From positions 7,130,001 to 7,194,000 of the forward strand of contig NZ_CP050975.2 of NCBI RefSeq assembly GCF_012273515.2: 64,000 nt of DNA. The letters are read 5' to 3'. The notes under the pieces are model-generated. The model was not told the DNA's origin and ran no database searches. It saw nothing but the letters and a program-made list of their open reading frames with translations. The position numbers and the translations under genes are program-made. The number at the start of each line of letters is the position of its first letter. Within the stretch, counting starts at the first letter, position 1. Origin of the DNA: Streptomyces sp. RPA4-2 (lineage in GTDB: Bacteria > Actinomycetota > Actinomycetes > Streptomycetales > Streptomycetaceae). This document shows, piece after piece, positions 44,256 through 52,447 of this stretch.

Positions 44256-46115
44256 TCAGCCGTCGATGCGGTGCTGGGTCCAGAACGAGGTCAGGTCCGT
44301 GGTCGTGGCGGCCTGGGCGGCGGCCTTGAACTCGGACGTGGTCGAGACGCCGTACCAGTGCGAAGTGGCGTAGTCCTTCAGCAGTTTGGTCATGACCGTG
44401 TCGCCGAGCACGCGCCGCAGGTCGTGCAGGGCGCACTTGCCGTAGCCGTACACGACCGTGGAGTACCGGGACGAGTGGGCGTCCCAGTAGGCCATCGAGT
44501 TGGTGATCTTCTCGGCGGTCGAGGCCCAGGAGACGCTGTTCCAGCAGTTGGTGCCGGTCTTGTTCTGCGCCAGGTCGGTGGCGTAGTCGGTGAACGCCTC
44601 ATCCAGCCACGGGCTGTTGTACTCGTCGTCGCCGACGATCCCGTAGAACCACTGGTGACCGATCTCGTGGGTGAGTGCGGTGGTGCTGACCAGGTCGAGG
44701 ACGAAGCCGGGGTACTCCATGCCGCCGAACCAGTAGTTGTTGTCGATCACCGCGTCCAGCTCGCCGTACGGGTACGCGCCGAAGCGCGCGGCGTGGGCGT
44801 CCACCGCGGACTTGGCGGTGGAGAGCATCGACTGGGAGTCGGAGGAGCTGATGCCCGAGACGGAGTAGATGTTGATCGCGGTGCCGGCGGGGGAGGTACC
44901 GGAGATCTTGCTGAACGGCCCGGCGGCCCAGGCGAAGTCACGGACCTTGGAGGCCGTGGCCGTGGTGACCGTCCGGCCGCTCGATCCGGCGGTGTCGACC
45001 GAGGTGCCGGTGGCCGGGACGAGGAGGCTCGTCGGGTGGTCGAGGGTCACCTTGAAGTCGGCGGCCAGCGAGTAGAAGGACTCGCCGTTGTTGGTGTACG
45101 GGTCCAGGTGCCAGCCGGCCGCGTCCTTGACCGCCAGTACGGGCAGCGCGTTGCCGATGTTGACGAAGGCGCCGTCGTAGCCGAAGCGGTCGGCGCCGCT
45201 GGGAACGGTGATCCCCAGGTCGAAGCCGATCGTGGCGGTCTGACCCTGCGTCAGGGGTGTCGACAGGCTGATCTTGAGGGCCGTGCAGCCCACCGAGAGG
45301 GCGCCCGCGGTGCCACCGGTGACGTTGCTGACCGCGATCGGCGTCGCGGAGCAGGTGCCGTGGTAGTTGTCCCAAAGCCTCAGGTACACCTCGCTGAGCG
45401 CGGTGGAGGAGGCGTTGGTGAAGGTCGCGCTCTCGTGACCGGTCCAGACGGTGCCGCTGGTGTTGCTGCTCAGACTGACGGTGTACGCGGGTGCGGCCGG
45501 CGTCCGGGTGGAGTCCGCGGGCGGGGTGGTGGCGCCGGAGGTGTCGAGGGCGACGTCGTCGAGGACGAAGCTCGTCTTGAGGCTGGAGTCCTCGGTGCCG
45601 GTGAAGGCGACGGTCACGGTCTGGCCCGCGAACGCCGAGACGTCGAAGGACTTCTGCGCGTAGCCGGTGTTCTTGTTGAGGTTCGAGTACGTCGCCAGCG
45701 TGGTGCTGCCGATCTTCGCCGTCAGCTTGTCGTACGCGGTGGACGTCGTCGTCTCGGTGGTGTCGATGTGCAGCCAGAAGGTGAGGGTGGCGGAGCTGCA
45801 CCCGGACGGGATGGTGACGCTCTGCGAGAGGGTGTCGGTGTGCGTGCTGCCCACACCGTCCAGCCAGGCGAAGGAGGTGCCGCCGTGGGCGGTCTGGCCG
45901 GCGCGAGAGGTGATCACGCTGGTCGACGACTGGGTCCAGGGCGAAGTGCCGCTCTCGAAGCCGCCGTTGGTGACCACCTGGGCAGGGGTGCAGGCGTCGG
46001 CCGAGGGGGCGGTGGGCGGCGCGGCCGACGCCGGGGCTCCGGGAAGCAGGGCGGCGGCCAGTGCGACGACGGCGAGTGCCGCCGTCGCGAGGGCCTTGTG
46101 GGGGGTCGGTCTCAC
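44256..46115 (-). CDS. Secreted M1-family zinc metallopeptidase with N-terminal carbohydrate-binding-like domain
   Basis: A 619-residue exported aminopeptidase-like enzyme. A signal peptide spans about 1-32. Residues 38-190 are a beta-sandwich starting NGGFESGTSPWTQS, like bacterial CBM-type modules. The M1 domain then carries GGMEYPGF (instead of GAMEN) and zinc motif HEIGHQW with downstream Glu in WLDEAFTDY. GTG 46115 is chosen since AAAGGAG precedes it at short spacing. It is monocistronic. Confidence 0.87.
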   Translation of the reverse strand: MRPTPHKALATAALAVVALAAALLPGAPASAAPPTAPSADACTPAQVVTNGGFESGTSPWTQSSTSVITSRAGQTAHGGTSFAWLDGVGSTHTDTLSQSVTIPSGCSSATLTFWLHIDTTETTTSTAYDKLTAKIGSTTLATYSNLNKNTGYAQKSFDVSAFAGQTVTVAFTGTEDSSLKTSFVLDDVALDTSGATTPPADSTRTPAAPAYTVSLSSNTSGTVWTGHESATFTNASSTALSEVYLRLWDNYHGTCSATPIAVSNVTGGTAGALSVGCTALKISLSTPLTQGQTATIGFDLGITVPSGADRFGYDGAFVNIGNALPVLAVKDAAGWHLDPYTNNGESFYSLAADFKVTLDHPTSLLVPATGTSVDTAGSSGRTVTTATASKVRDFAWAAGPFSKISGTSPAGTAINIYSVSGISSSDSQSMLSTAKSAVDAHAARFGAYPYGELDAVIDNNYWFGGMEYPGFVLDLVSTTALTHEIGHQWFYGIVGDDEYNSPWLDEAFTDYATDLAQNKTGTNCWNSVSWASTAEKITNSMAYWDAHSSRYSTVVYGYGKCALHDLRRVLGDTVMTKLLKDYATSHWYGVSTTSEFKAAAQAATTTDLTSFWTQHRIDG

Positions 46116-46344
46116 ACGAACTCCTTTGAGGCGGCCGGGATTCCGGCCTGCTCGGTGGCCGCCCGCCCGGCTCGGGTGCGCCGGGGGGCAGCCGGGGCTG
46201 CGCGGATCGCTCGCGCGATCGCGAGGGTGTGATTTCTGCCGCGTCCCCCTGGGGTCAGGGCGACGGCTGCCGGAAGCCTGGCAGATTTGACCAGGGCATG
46301 CCATCCGTCGTGAGTAAAAGTCGTGCCGACAGGAAGTGCGGGGA

Positions 46345-46436
46345 CCGGTGCCCTCCGGTGCCCTCCGGTGCCCTCCGGTGCCCTCCGGTGCCCTCCGGTG
46401 CCCTCCGGTGCCCTCCGGTGCCCTCCGGTGCCCTCC
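46345..46436. repeat. 10-bp tandem minisatellite
   Basis: Eight perfect copies of CCCTCCGGTG (46351-46430) with partial copies on both sides. It lies in the 440-bp gap upstream of the M1 peptidase and before a terminator hairpin. A 10-bp unit is not coding but matches one DNA turn, so it may be bent or a protein-binding array. Such tracts vary in copy number by slippage. Confidence 0.85.
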
Positions 46437-46456
46437 AGCGCCCGGCAGGGACGCCG

Positions 46457-46509
46457 AAGGCACGGGTGCGCCGTCCTGTCGGGCGGACAGGACGGCGCAC
46501 CCGTGCCTT
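46457..46509. terminator. Very strong hairpin terminator of the SDR/SnoaL operon
   Basis: Perfect 24-bp stem (46457-46480 with 46486-46509, starting AAGGCACGGGTGCGCC) and a 5-nt loop; the stem ends in TT on the coding side. It lies 50 bases after the minus-strand gene ending at 46560. Confidence 0.75.
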
Positions 46510-46559
46510 TGCTGCGGCCCGCGCCGGCGACCGCCGCCGCGGGCCAAGAACCTTACGGG

Positions 46560-46931
46560 TCAGGCGAGTCGTGAGACCTGGTAGTGGCCGATCCGCCAGC
46601 CCTCGTCCGTGCGCTCGACCAGTACGCCGAGGGTGAGGCTGACGGTGGGCCGGTCCGCGAAGGAGAAGTCCGCCGCCAGGTACCCGAGTACGAGGTGGTC
46701 GGCGGGGCGCCGGGTTTCGAGGATCCGGTACGCGACCGCCATCCCGAGCGGCTGCGAGTCGTAGTACGCGGCGACGCCCGGTCTTCCGACGCTGTAGGGG
46801 CGCAGCCCCTGGAAGATCGCGTCTTCGGTGAACTGGGCGGCGACCTGCTCCGGTTCGTGGCTGTCCACGCCGGCCTTCCATCGGTCGAGAACGCCGCGCA
46901 GGATCGCCTCGTTGTCCGTCGTGCTGTTCAT
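46560..46931 (-). CDS. SnoaL-like/NTF2-fold protein
   Basis: A 123-residue single NTF2-like domain (SgcJ/DUF4440 type). It has ILRGVLDRWKAGVDSHEPEQVAAQFTEDAIFQG at the start, typical of the cone-shaped fold, and ends in DEGWRIGHYQVSRL. Members are small enzymes or stress proteins; no catalytic residues can be assigned. It lies 37 bases after the SDR gene on the same strand and is probably co-transcribed. Confidence 0.83.
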   Translation of the reverse strand: MNSTTDNEAILRGVLDRWKAGVDSHEPEQVAAQFTEDAIFQGLRPYSVGRPGVAAYYDSQPLGMAVAYRILETRRPADHLVLGYLAADFSFADRPTVSLTLGVLVERTDEGWRIGHYQVSRLA

Positions 46932-46968
46932 CGGGGTCCTTCCCTCGTCGTGCCGTCGTCCTGCGGAC

Positions 46969-47682
46969 TCAGTGGCCGGCGCTCATGCCGCCGTCGACGT
47001 GAAGGATCTCGCCGGTGACGAAGGGGGCGTTCTCGAGGTAGATGACGGCGTCGGCGATGTCGCTCTGCTCGCCCATGCGGCCGACGGGGTGCAGGGAGGC
47101 GAGGACCTCGTGGGACTCCGCGGGGTGCATGGGCGTCTTGATGGTGCCGGGGGAGACGGCGTTGACGCGGATGTTGCGGGTGGCGTACTCGATGGCGAGC
47201 GACTTGGTGGCGGACTGGAGACCGCCCTTGGTCAGGGAGGCGAGTACGGAGGGGACGTTGGAGTCGGCGTTGTCGACGAGGCTGGTGGTGATGTTGACGA
47301 TGTGGCCACCGCCCTGGTTGAGCATGTGCTCGACGGCGAGCTGGGTGAGACGGAAGAAGCCGGTGAGGTTGATACCGATGACCGTGGCGTAGTCGTCCGC
47401 GGTGTAGTCGGTGAAGGGCTTGGCGACGAAGACGCCGGCGTTGTTGACGAGGGTGTCGATGCGGCCGAAGCGTTCGATGCCGGCGGCGATGACGCGCTCG
47501 GCGGTGGCGGGGTCGGCGATGTCGCCCTGGACGGTCAGGATGCCCGCGTCGTGGGAGGGGGCGATGGTGCGGGAGGTGGCGACGACCGCGTAGCCGAGCT
47601 TGCGGTACGCGTCGGCGATGCCGGCGCCGAGGCCCTGTGAGGCACCGGTGACGACTGCGACCTTCTGGTCCTGAGAGCTCAT
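46969..47682 (-). CDS. Short-chain dehydrogenase/reductase with altered active site
   Basis: A 237-residue Rossmann-fold SDR. Cofactor motif VVTGASQGLGAG and NNAGVF are present. The active-site YxxxK is replaced: the aligned stretch reads VLASLTKGGL, keeping Lys but with Ala where Tyr belongs. That pattern marks a known SDR side branch whose catalysis is unclear. It is first in an operon with the SnoaL-like gene and is preceded by the palindrome at 47744 shared with the tetR gene. Confidence 0.85.
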   Translation of the reverse strand: MSSQDQKVAVVTGASQGLGAGIADAYRKLGYAVVATSRTIAPSHDAGILTVQGDIADPATAERVIAAGIERFGRIDTLVNNAGVFVAKPFTDYTADDYATVIGINLTGFFRLTQLAVEHMLNQGGGHIVNITTSLVDNADSNVPSVLASLTKGGLQSATKSLAIEYATRNIRVNAVSPGTIKTPMHPAESHEVLASLHPVGRMGEQSDIADAVIYLENAPFVTGEILHVDGGMSAGH

Positions 47683-47743
47683 GATGACTTCTCCGAAACG
47701 TGTGGTGAGGGTTCCTCGACCGATCCCGATGGCCGGCGACTGC

Positions 47744-47761
47744 TAGCCGACCGGTCGACTA
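47744..47761. promoter_or_regulatory. TetR-type operator upstream of the SDR operon
   Basis: TAGCCGACCGGTCGACTA, an 18-bp palindrome with one mismatched pair, 62 bases before the SDR start. The CGACCGGTCG core is identical to that of the site in front of the tetR gene at 50262. Confidence 0.7.
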
Positions 47762-47881
47762 TTTGGACCGTAGGGTGCCCGGAGGGGGAAGTCAAAGGCC
47801 CACGGGGGCCGGGCCGGGACGGGTTTCCTCCCAGTTGGTAGGCGCAGCCTTCCAGTCCAGGTCGGAGGGGATCGGGTGGGC

Positions 47882-48805
47882 TCAGCGCCGGTGCGGATCG
47901 CCTTCGGGCAGCCAGGAGTCCGGGGTGTCGAGGCCGAGGTCGCCGACGTCGGCGCAGAGGGCTTCGGCGGCGGCCAGGACCGCGGGCCGGTCCTCGTTCT
48001 CGCGCCGGACCAGCGACCAGGTCCAGTGGATCCGCGGTGCCACGACGGGGCGCTGGACCAGATCGGGCGGCAGCGGAGTGGTCTGGCCCTTGGGGGAGTT
48101 GACGACCGGACGGCCGCTGCGGCGGACGTGGTCGAAGAACGCGGGGCCGGTGATGCCGCCGTCGGAGATCCGCACCGCGCGGGCCCCCGTGTCGCGGGCC
48201 AGCAGTTCGGCGTAGACGTTCCAGGACGACCAGGAGGTGGCGTCGTCGTCGAGGAGCACGGCGGTGTCCACCGCCGCCACCTCGCCGGTGTCGTCGCCTG
48301 CGGAGACGGCGTAGAGCCGGTCGGCGCCGAGGAGGCAGGCGTGCAGGCCGCGTTGTTCGAGGTCCTCGGTCCGCACCCAGCACACCGCGAGGTCCAGGCT
48401 GCCGTCGGCGACCCGGGCGGCCTGGGTGTGCGAGGGGGCGATCCACGCGTCGAGATGGAGCCGGGCCACTCCGGCGGTGCGGGCGGTCAGGTCCGGTGGG
48501 AGCCAGTTGACGTAGCCGAGCCGCACCGATTCCGATCCGGAGAGCCGCTCGGCGCAGCGCTGGAGGTCCTCGGCCCGGTCCAGCAGCGCCCGGGTGTGCG
48601 GGAGCAGGGCCGCGCCGGCCGGCGTGAGGGAGACCGAGCGGCGGTCGCGATCGAACAGTCGTACGCCCAAGTCGCGTTCGAGCGCCTTGATCTGCTGGGA
48701 CAGGGAGGGGCCCGCGATCAGCAGGCGTTCGGCGGCCCGGCCGAAGTTCAGTTCTTCGGCGACGGCGACGAAATACCGCAGTTGGCGCAGCTCCACGTCC
48801 GTCAT
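47882..48805 (-). CDS. LysR-family transcriptional regulator
   Basis: A 307-residue regulator. The N-terminal HTH has LRQLRYFVAVAEELNFGRAAERL and LSQQIKALERDLGVRLFDRDRR; the remainder is the inducer-binding domain. The ATG at 48805 gives the canonical start. It is divergent from the muconolactone isomerase gene across 233 bases, the usual arrangement for CatR/CatM-like control of cat genes. Confidence 0.88.
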   Translation of the reverse strand: MTDVELRQLRYFVAVAEELNFGRAAERLLIAGPSLSQQIKALERDLGVRLFDRDRRSVSLTPAGAALLPHTRALLDRAEDLQRCAERLSGSESVRLGYVNWLPPDLTARTAGVARLHLDAWIAPSHTQAARVADGSLDLAVCWVRTEDLEQRGLHACLLGADRLYAVSAGDDTGEVAAVDTAVLLDDDATSWSSWNVYAELLARDTGARAVRISDGGITGPAFFDHVRRSGRPVVNSPKGQTTPLPPDLVQRPVVAPRIHWTWSLVRRENEDRPAVLAAAEALCADVGDLGLDTPDSWLPEGDPHRR

Positions 48806-48904
48806 GCTACGTCGCTGCGAGGCCGCGCCTCCCAGCGGGGAGGAAGCCGGTCGTGGCGCCGTCCCGGTGTCGGACGGAGGATGAGGGCAGGGAGGCGCGG
48901 GGTC

Positions 48905-48967
48905 TTGGAGCCATGGGTTCCTGGACCCAGAGGCCCTGGAGCCATGGGTCCTGGAGCCACGGGCTCC
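48905..48967. repeat. Imperfect direct repeats in the lysR/catC gap
   Basis: Repeated units built on TGGAGCCATGGGTCC occur two to three times (about 48907, 48938 and 48953). They lie in the divergent promoter region and contain several CCATGG/CCCTGG palindromic cores. Possible LysR or other binding array, or just slippage-prone sequence. Confidence 0.45.
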
Positions 48968-49038
48968 GGAACTCGCGGACGTCCCTCCATCCACGGCGTT
49001 CCGGTACCCGCCGGACCCCCATCGAGCGGAGCGGGATC

Positions 49039-49341
49039 ATGCGAGAGTTCCTGGTCGAGATCACCACCACGATCCCCGAGGGCACCAGTCAGGACGAGGT
49101 CGACCGTCGGCGCGCCGCCGAAGCCGTCCGAGCCCGGGAACTGGCCGCCGCCGGCCGGTTGGCGCGGCTGTGGCGCCCGGTCGGTGAACTGCGCAGCCTC
49201 GGCATCTGGCGGGCCGCCGACGAGGACGAACTCCACGAGAAGGTGCTCGGCACCCTCCCGCTGCGTCCATGGATGCGCCTGAACGTCACCGCGCTGGAGT
49301 CCCACCCGAACGACCCGGGCCGTACCGCCACGGAGTCCTGA
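49039..49341 (+). CDS. catC: Muconolactone delta-isomerase
   Basis: A 100-residue enzyme converting muconolactone to 3-oxoadipate enol-lactone in the catechol branch of the beta-ketoadipate pathway. MREFLVEITTTIPEGTS at the start, RLWRPVGELRSLGIWRAADEDEL in the middle and LRPWM near the end match MIase, and length is typical (about 90-100). No catA or catB is adjacent. Its product is the substrate of PcaL at 1577. Confidence 0.87.
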   Translation: MREFLVEITTTIPEGTSQDEVDRRRAAEAVRARELAAAGRLARLWRPVGELRSLGIWRAADEDELHEKVLGTLPLRPWMRLNVTALESHPNDPGRTATES

Positions 49342-49551
49342 CGGGGGCCGTCACCGTCCACGGCGGCCGTGACGCCGGGACGGTCCCCGCGCATGCCGCC
49401 GTGCTGCGTATCGGCTTCCCGCACCACATGGTGGTACTACGGGAGGCCGCCCCGTACCGGCGGGCGGGCCGTCGGTGTACGCGCGCCGCTGGTGTACGCG
49501 CGCCGCCGATGCCTGCCACTCGCCACCGATGTCTCTGACGTGGAGTCCGTC

Positions 49552-50154
49552 ATGACCACACCGCAGGACCTGTTGATCATCGCCATGGACGTCACGTCCA
49601 GCCGCGACATCGGGCAGGGCGACCTGTCGCTGGCCCTCGCGGGGGCCGAGCTGGTCGACCTCATCGAGGCCGGGGCCCTCACCCTGGACGATGACCGCAT
49701 CGTGCCCGGCGCGGCGTGGACCCTGGACGACGCCCTGCTGTCGGAGGCGGTGTCGTCCCTCGTCCGGCAGGAACCGTACGAATCGGTCGAGGACTGGCTG
49801 TGGCGCCGGGGGCGTGACCTGTTCGCGGCCTATCGGGCCGCCGTCGAGGCGCAGACCCCGGTCGCCGCCGGTCGCCGTCGCTGGAATCCGCTGCGCGGCG
49901 GCCCGGCGGAACGGGCCGACTCGCCGGCCCGGCGCCGCGCGGAGGACCGCTGGTCGAAGGGCGATCCCGTCCTCGTGGGGCTGGCGGCCGCCGTGGGCAT
50001 CGAACACCCGGACGGCGAGGGCGCCGCCCCCGCCGACGAAGCGGTCGGGACCGTCCTGGACGCTGTGCACGACGCGGAGACGGAACTCGAAGCCGTACGG
50101 CAACGGCGCAGCATCGAGAACGCGGCCTTCGACAACATCTGGCGGGCCCCGTGA
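49552..50154 (+). CDS. GPP34 (GOLPH3/Vps74) family protein
   Basis: A 200-residue all-helical protein of the Golgi phosphoprotein 3 family, expanded in Streptomyces. It has the start PQDLLIIAMDVTSSRDIGQGDLSLALAGAELVDLIEAGAL (D-L-x-L-ALAGAEL pattern) and ends with AVRQRRSIENAAFDNIWRA. Eukaryotic members bind phosphoinositides and glycosyltransferases; the bacterial role is unknown. GGAG lies 6 bases before the ATG. Two tandem copies of a 15-bp GTGTACGCGCGCCGC unit lie at about 49473-49504 upstream. Confidence 0.85.
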   Translation: MTTPQDLLIIAMDVTSSRDIGQGDLSLALAGAELVDLIEAGALTLDDDRIVPGAAWTLDDALLSEAVSSLVRQEPYESVEDWLWRRGRDLFAAYRAAVEAQTPVAAGRRRWNPLRGGPAERADSPARRRAEDRWSKGDPVLVGLAAAVGIEHPDGEGAAPADEAVGTVLDAVHDAETELEAVRQRRSIENAAFDNIWRAP

Positions 50155-50261
50155 CGGCCGGGCACCGACGGCCGGTGTGCTGAAGGCCGGTACGCGCGGG
50201 GCGGCCCGCGGATCTCTTCAGGAGGCCCGCCCTCGCGGGCGGTCCGCGGGCCTGAGCGCGG

Positions 50262-50882
50262 TCAGACCGCGGCCATGGCCTCGCGGGGCGGACGCGCGCC
50301 GAGCAGGGCCAGGCAGTTCGCCCACAGCGCGCCCAGCCGGTGCGTGTTGTTGTAGAGCTTGGCGAACAGCACCTGCCCCTCCAGCTGGGCGACCACCGCC
50401 CGCGCGGCTTCCCGGGCGTCGGTCACGACGACCTCCCCGCGCCCGAGCGCCTCACCGACGACCGAGGCGACCATCTCGACCTGCTCGTCGAAGATCTCCT
50501 GCAGCCGGGTGCGGATCGCCTCGGTGTGGTTGCTCATCTCCAGGGTGAGGTTCCCGAACAGACAACCCGAGACGGTGCCGCAGCTCTGCTGTCCGGCGAG
50601 CTGGCCGGCCTCGGTCGCCTCGAACAGCAGCCACAGCCGGCGCAGCGGGTCCTCGTCGCCGTTCAGGATCTGCGCCCAGGCCTGCCGCTGACCGGTCCAG
50701 TGCTCGTCGATCACGGCCAGGGCGAGCGCTTCCTTCGACTCGAAGAAGTAGTAGAAACTGCCCTTGGGCACACCGGCCGCCTTGCAGATCTCGGCCACGC
50801 CCAGGGCCGAGTAACCGCGTAGCTCGATGAGCGCTTGCGCGGTGCTGAGTATCTTCTCGCGGGCGTCGCTGGTCCGTCCCAT
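50262..50882 (-). CDS. TetR-family transcriptional repressor
   Basis: A 206-residue regulator. The HTH is GYSALGVAEICKAAGVPKGSFYYFFESKEALALAVI; the C-terminal domain with CGTVSGCLFGNLTLEMSNH resembles AcuR/TetR_C_6-type repressors. A perfect ACGACCGGTCGT palindrome lies 12 bases before its start (autoregulation), and the same core precedes the SDR operon at 47682. Reactive electrophiles or unsaturated acids are typical ligands of this branch. Confidence 0.88.
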   Translation of the reverse strand: MGRTSDAREKILSTAQALIELRGYSALGVAEICKAAGVPKGSFYYFFESKEALALAVIDEHWTGQRQAWAQILNGDEDPLRRLWLLFEATEAGQLAGQQSCGTVSGCLFGNLTLEMSNHTEAIRTRLQEIFDEQVEMVASVVGEALGRGEVVVTDAREAARAVVAQLEGQVLFAKLYNNTHRLGALWANCLALLGARPPREAMAAV

Positions 50883-50891
50883 GGAGTCAGT

Positions 50892-50909
50892 GTACGACCG
50901 GTCGTCTAC
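50892..50909. promoter_or_regulatory. TetR-type operator in front of its own gene
   Basis: GTACGACCGGTCGTCTAC containing the perfect 12-bp palindrome ACGACCGGTCGT (50894-50905). Shares CGACCGGTCG and the trailing CTA with the site at 47744. Confidence 0.72.
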
Positions 50910-50936
50910 CCGCGCCGGGCCTCCTCGGGAACGGGG

Positions 50937-52334
50937 TCACCAGCCGGTCAGCAGCAGATGGTTCAGGAGCAGCGCGAGGGCGGCCTGCGCGGCGAGCCAG
51001 ACACGCGGCCGGGGCAGGAGGGCGGCGGCCGGGAGCAGCCACATCGCGAAGGGCAGCCAGATGCGTTCCGTCTCCGCCTTGCTCATCCCGGAGAGGTCGG
51101 CGGCGAGGAGGGCGAGCAGGGCGGCGAGCGCGAGCAGGGCGAGGCGGGGTTCGGCGGCCGGCAGCCGCGGAAGGCGGCGGACGCCCCCGCGCACCGGGGC
51201 CGCGCCGGCCCGCCGCAGGCCCGCCACCGTCGCCGGGCCCACGATCAGCACCGTGCACGCGAGGTTCGCCCACACCCAGTAGCCGTACGGCCTGACCCCG
51301 CCGACCCCCTGGTAGTAGCGCGTGACCAGCAGACGGTAGGCCTCCCACCAGTCGAAGCCGAGCAGGGTGAACACCACCGGCACCACGGCGGCTCCGGCGA
51401 CGACGTAGGGGAGGGGCCGCAGCCGTCGGGAGCCGAGCAGCAGGACGGCGCCGGCGATCACCGCGTACAGCACGAGCCCGTACGACAGATACGCGGTGAG
51501 CCCGAACAGCAGCCCGGCGACGAGTCCGGTCGCCCGCGGGCGGGAGCCGGTCACCGCGAGGCCGAGGAACGCGACGGCCCAGGTGGCGACCGCCGCGAAG
51601 TATCCGTCCGCGGAGGCGCCCACCCACACGGCGGCCGGCGCGAGGACGAGGAAGGGGGCGGCGCGGCGGGCGAGGGCCTCCCCGGCCAGCACGCGCACGG
51701 TGACCAGGACGGCGACCGCGGCCGTCGAGCCGACGGTGACGCACCACACGCCCGCCCAGCCCCCGCCGCCCAGACCGATCCGGTCCAGCAGCACGAAGGT
51801 GAGGGTGGCCCCGGGCGGGTGTCCGGCGATGTGCGCGGGCCAGGGCGCGGGGGACTGGCTCACGATGTGGTGGGTGAAGTCCCGCAGGGTGGCGGGGATG
51901 TCGTGGAAGCGGTCGATGACGGTGAGGTACTCGTTCGTGGTCGTCAGCCGCCCGGCGACGCCGCGCTGCCAGCCGTCGACCAGCGCGAGGGAGAACGTCC
52001 AGGCCGTCGTGGCGCCCCAGGCGACCCACAGCAGCGGGCGCCAGGACAGGCGCGCGGCGAGCGGGGGGCCGTACGCCACGACGGCGACGGCGACCACGAG
52101 GGCGGCCGGAGTACCGGGGCCGACGTGCGGCTCCCACCGCGCGAACAGGGGAGGCCAACCGACGAAGAGCGAATGGTCGCGGCGTTGGACGGCGGTGCCG
52201 ACCAGGGCGGCCACCGTGACGAGCAGGGCGGCGGCGAGGACCGCCGACAGGTCGAGGAGGAGATCGCGGAGCGGGCCGCGCGGGCGGTCGGGGGAGATGT
52301 CGCGGGGACGGTCGCGGAGAAGATCGCGGTTCAC
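50937..52334 (-). CDS. Polytopic membrane protein, GT-C glycosyltransferase-like (uncertain)
   Basis: A 465-residue protein with about ten transmembrane helices. The N-terminus (RDRPRDISPDRPRGPLRD) is a short repeated basic segment encoded by degenerate DNA repeats, so the true start may be later. The first extracellular loop has FHDIPATLRDFTHHIVSQSPAPWPAHIAGHPPG, and another reads GFDWWEAYRLLVTRYYQGVGG; such long acidic/aromatic loops occur in polyprenyl-phosphate mannosyltransferases. It heads a group of envelope-type genes and is divergent from the molybdopterin enzyme. Confidence 0.65.
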   Translation of the reverse strand: MNRDLLRDRPRDISPDRPRGPLRDLLLDLSAVLAAALLVTVAALVGTAVQRRDHSLFVGWPPLFARWEPHVGPGTPAALVVAVAVVAYGPPLAARLSWRPLLWVAWGATTAWTFSLALVDGWQRGVAGRLTTTNEYLTVIDRFHDIPATLRDFTHHIVSQSPAPWPAHIAGHPPGATLTFVLLDRIGLGGGGWAGVWCVTVGSTAAVAVLVTVRVLAGEALARRAAPFLVLAPAAVWVGASADGYFAAVATWAVAFLGLAVTGSRPRATGLVAGLLFGLTAYLSYGLVLYAVIAGAVLLLGSRRLRPLPYVVAGAAVVPVVFTLLGFDWWEAYRLLVTRYYQGVGGVRPYGYWVWANLACTVLIVGPATVAGLRRAGAAPVRGGVRRLPRLPAAEPRLALLALAALLALLAADLSGMSKAETERIWLPFAMWLLPAAALLPRPRVWLAAQAALALLLNHLLLTGW

Positions 52335-52447
52335 ACCGGCACGCTAGGCCGCGCGCACCCCGCGGAAGCCGCCACACGGATGGACGTCAGGCTTTCGTCA
52401 TGGTTCGAAGACCCTTTTGGGGGCCTTCTCCGCCCTACGGTCGGGGC

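Noticed and set aside
46351..46430. CRISPR-like array
   Set aside because: Direct 10-bp tandem repeats without spacers; a minisatellite.
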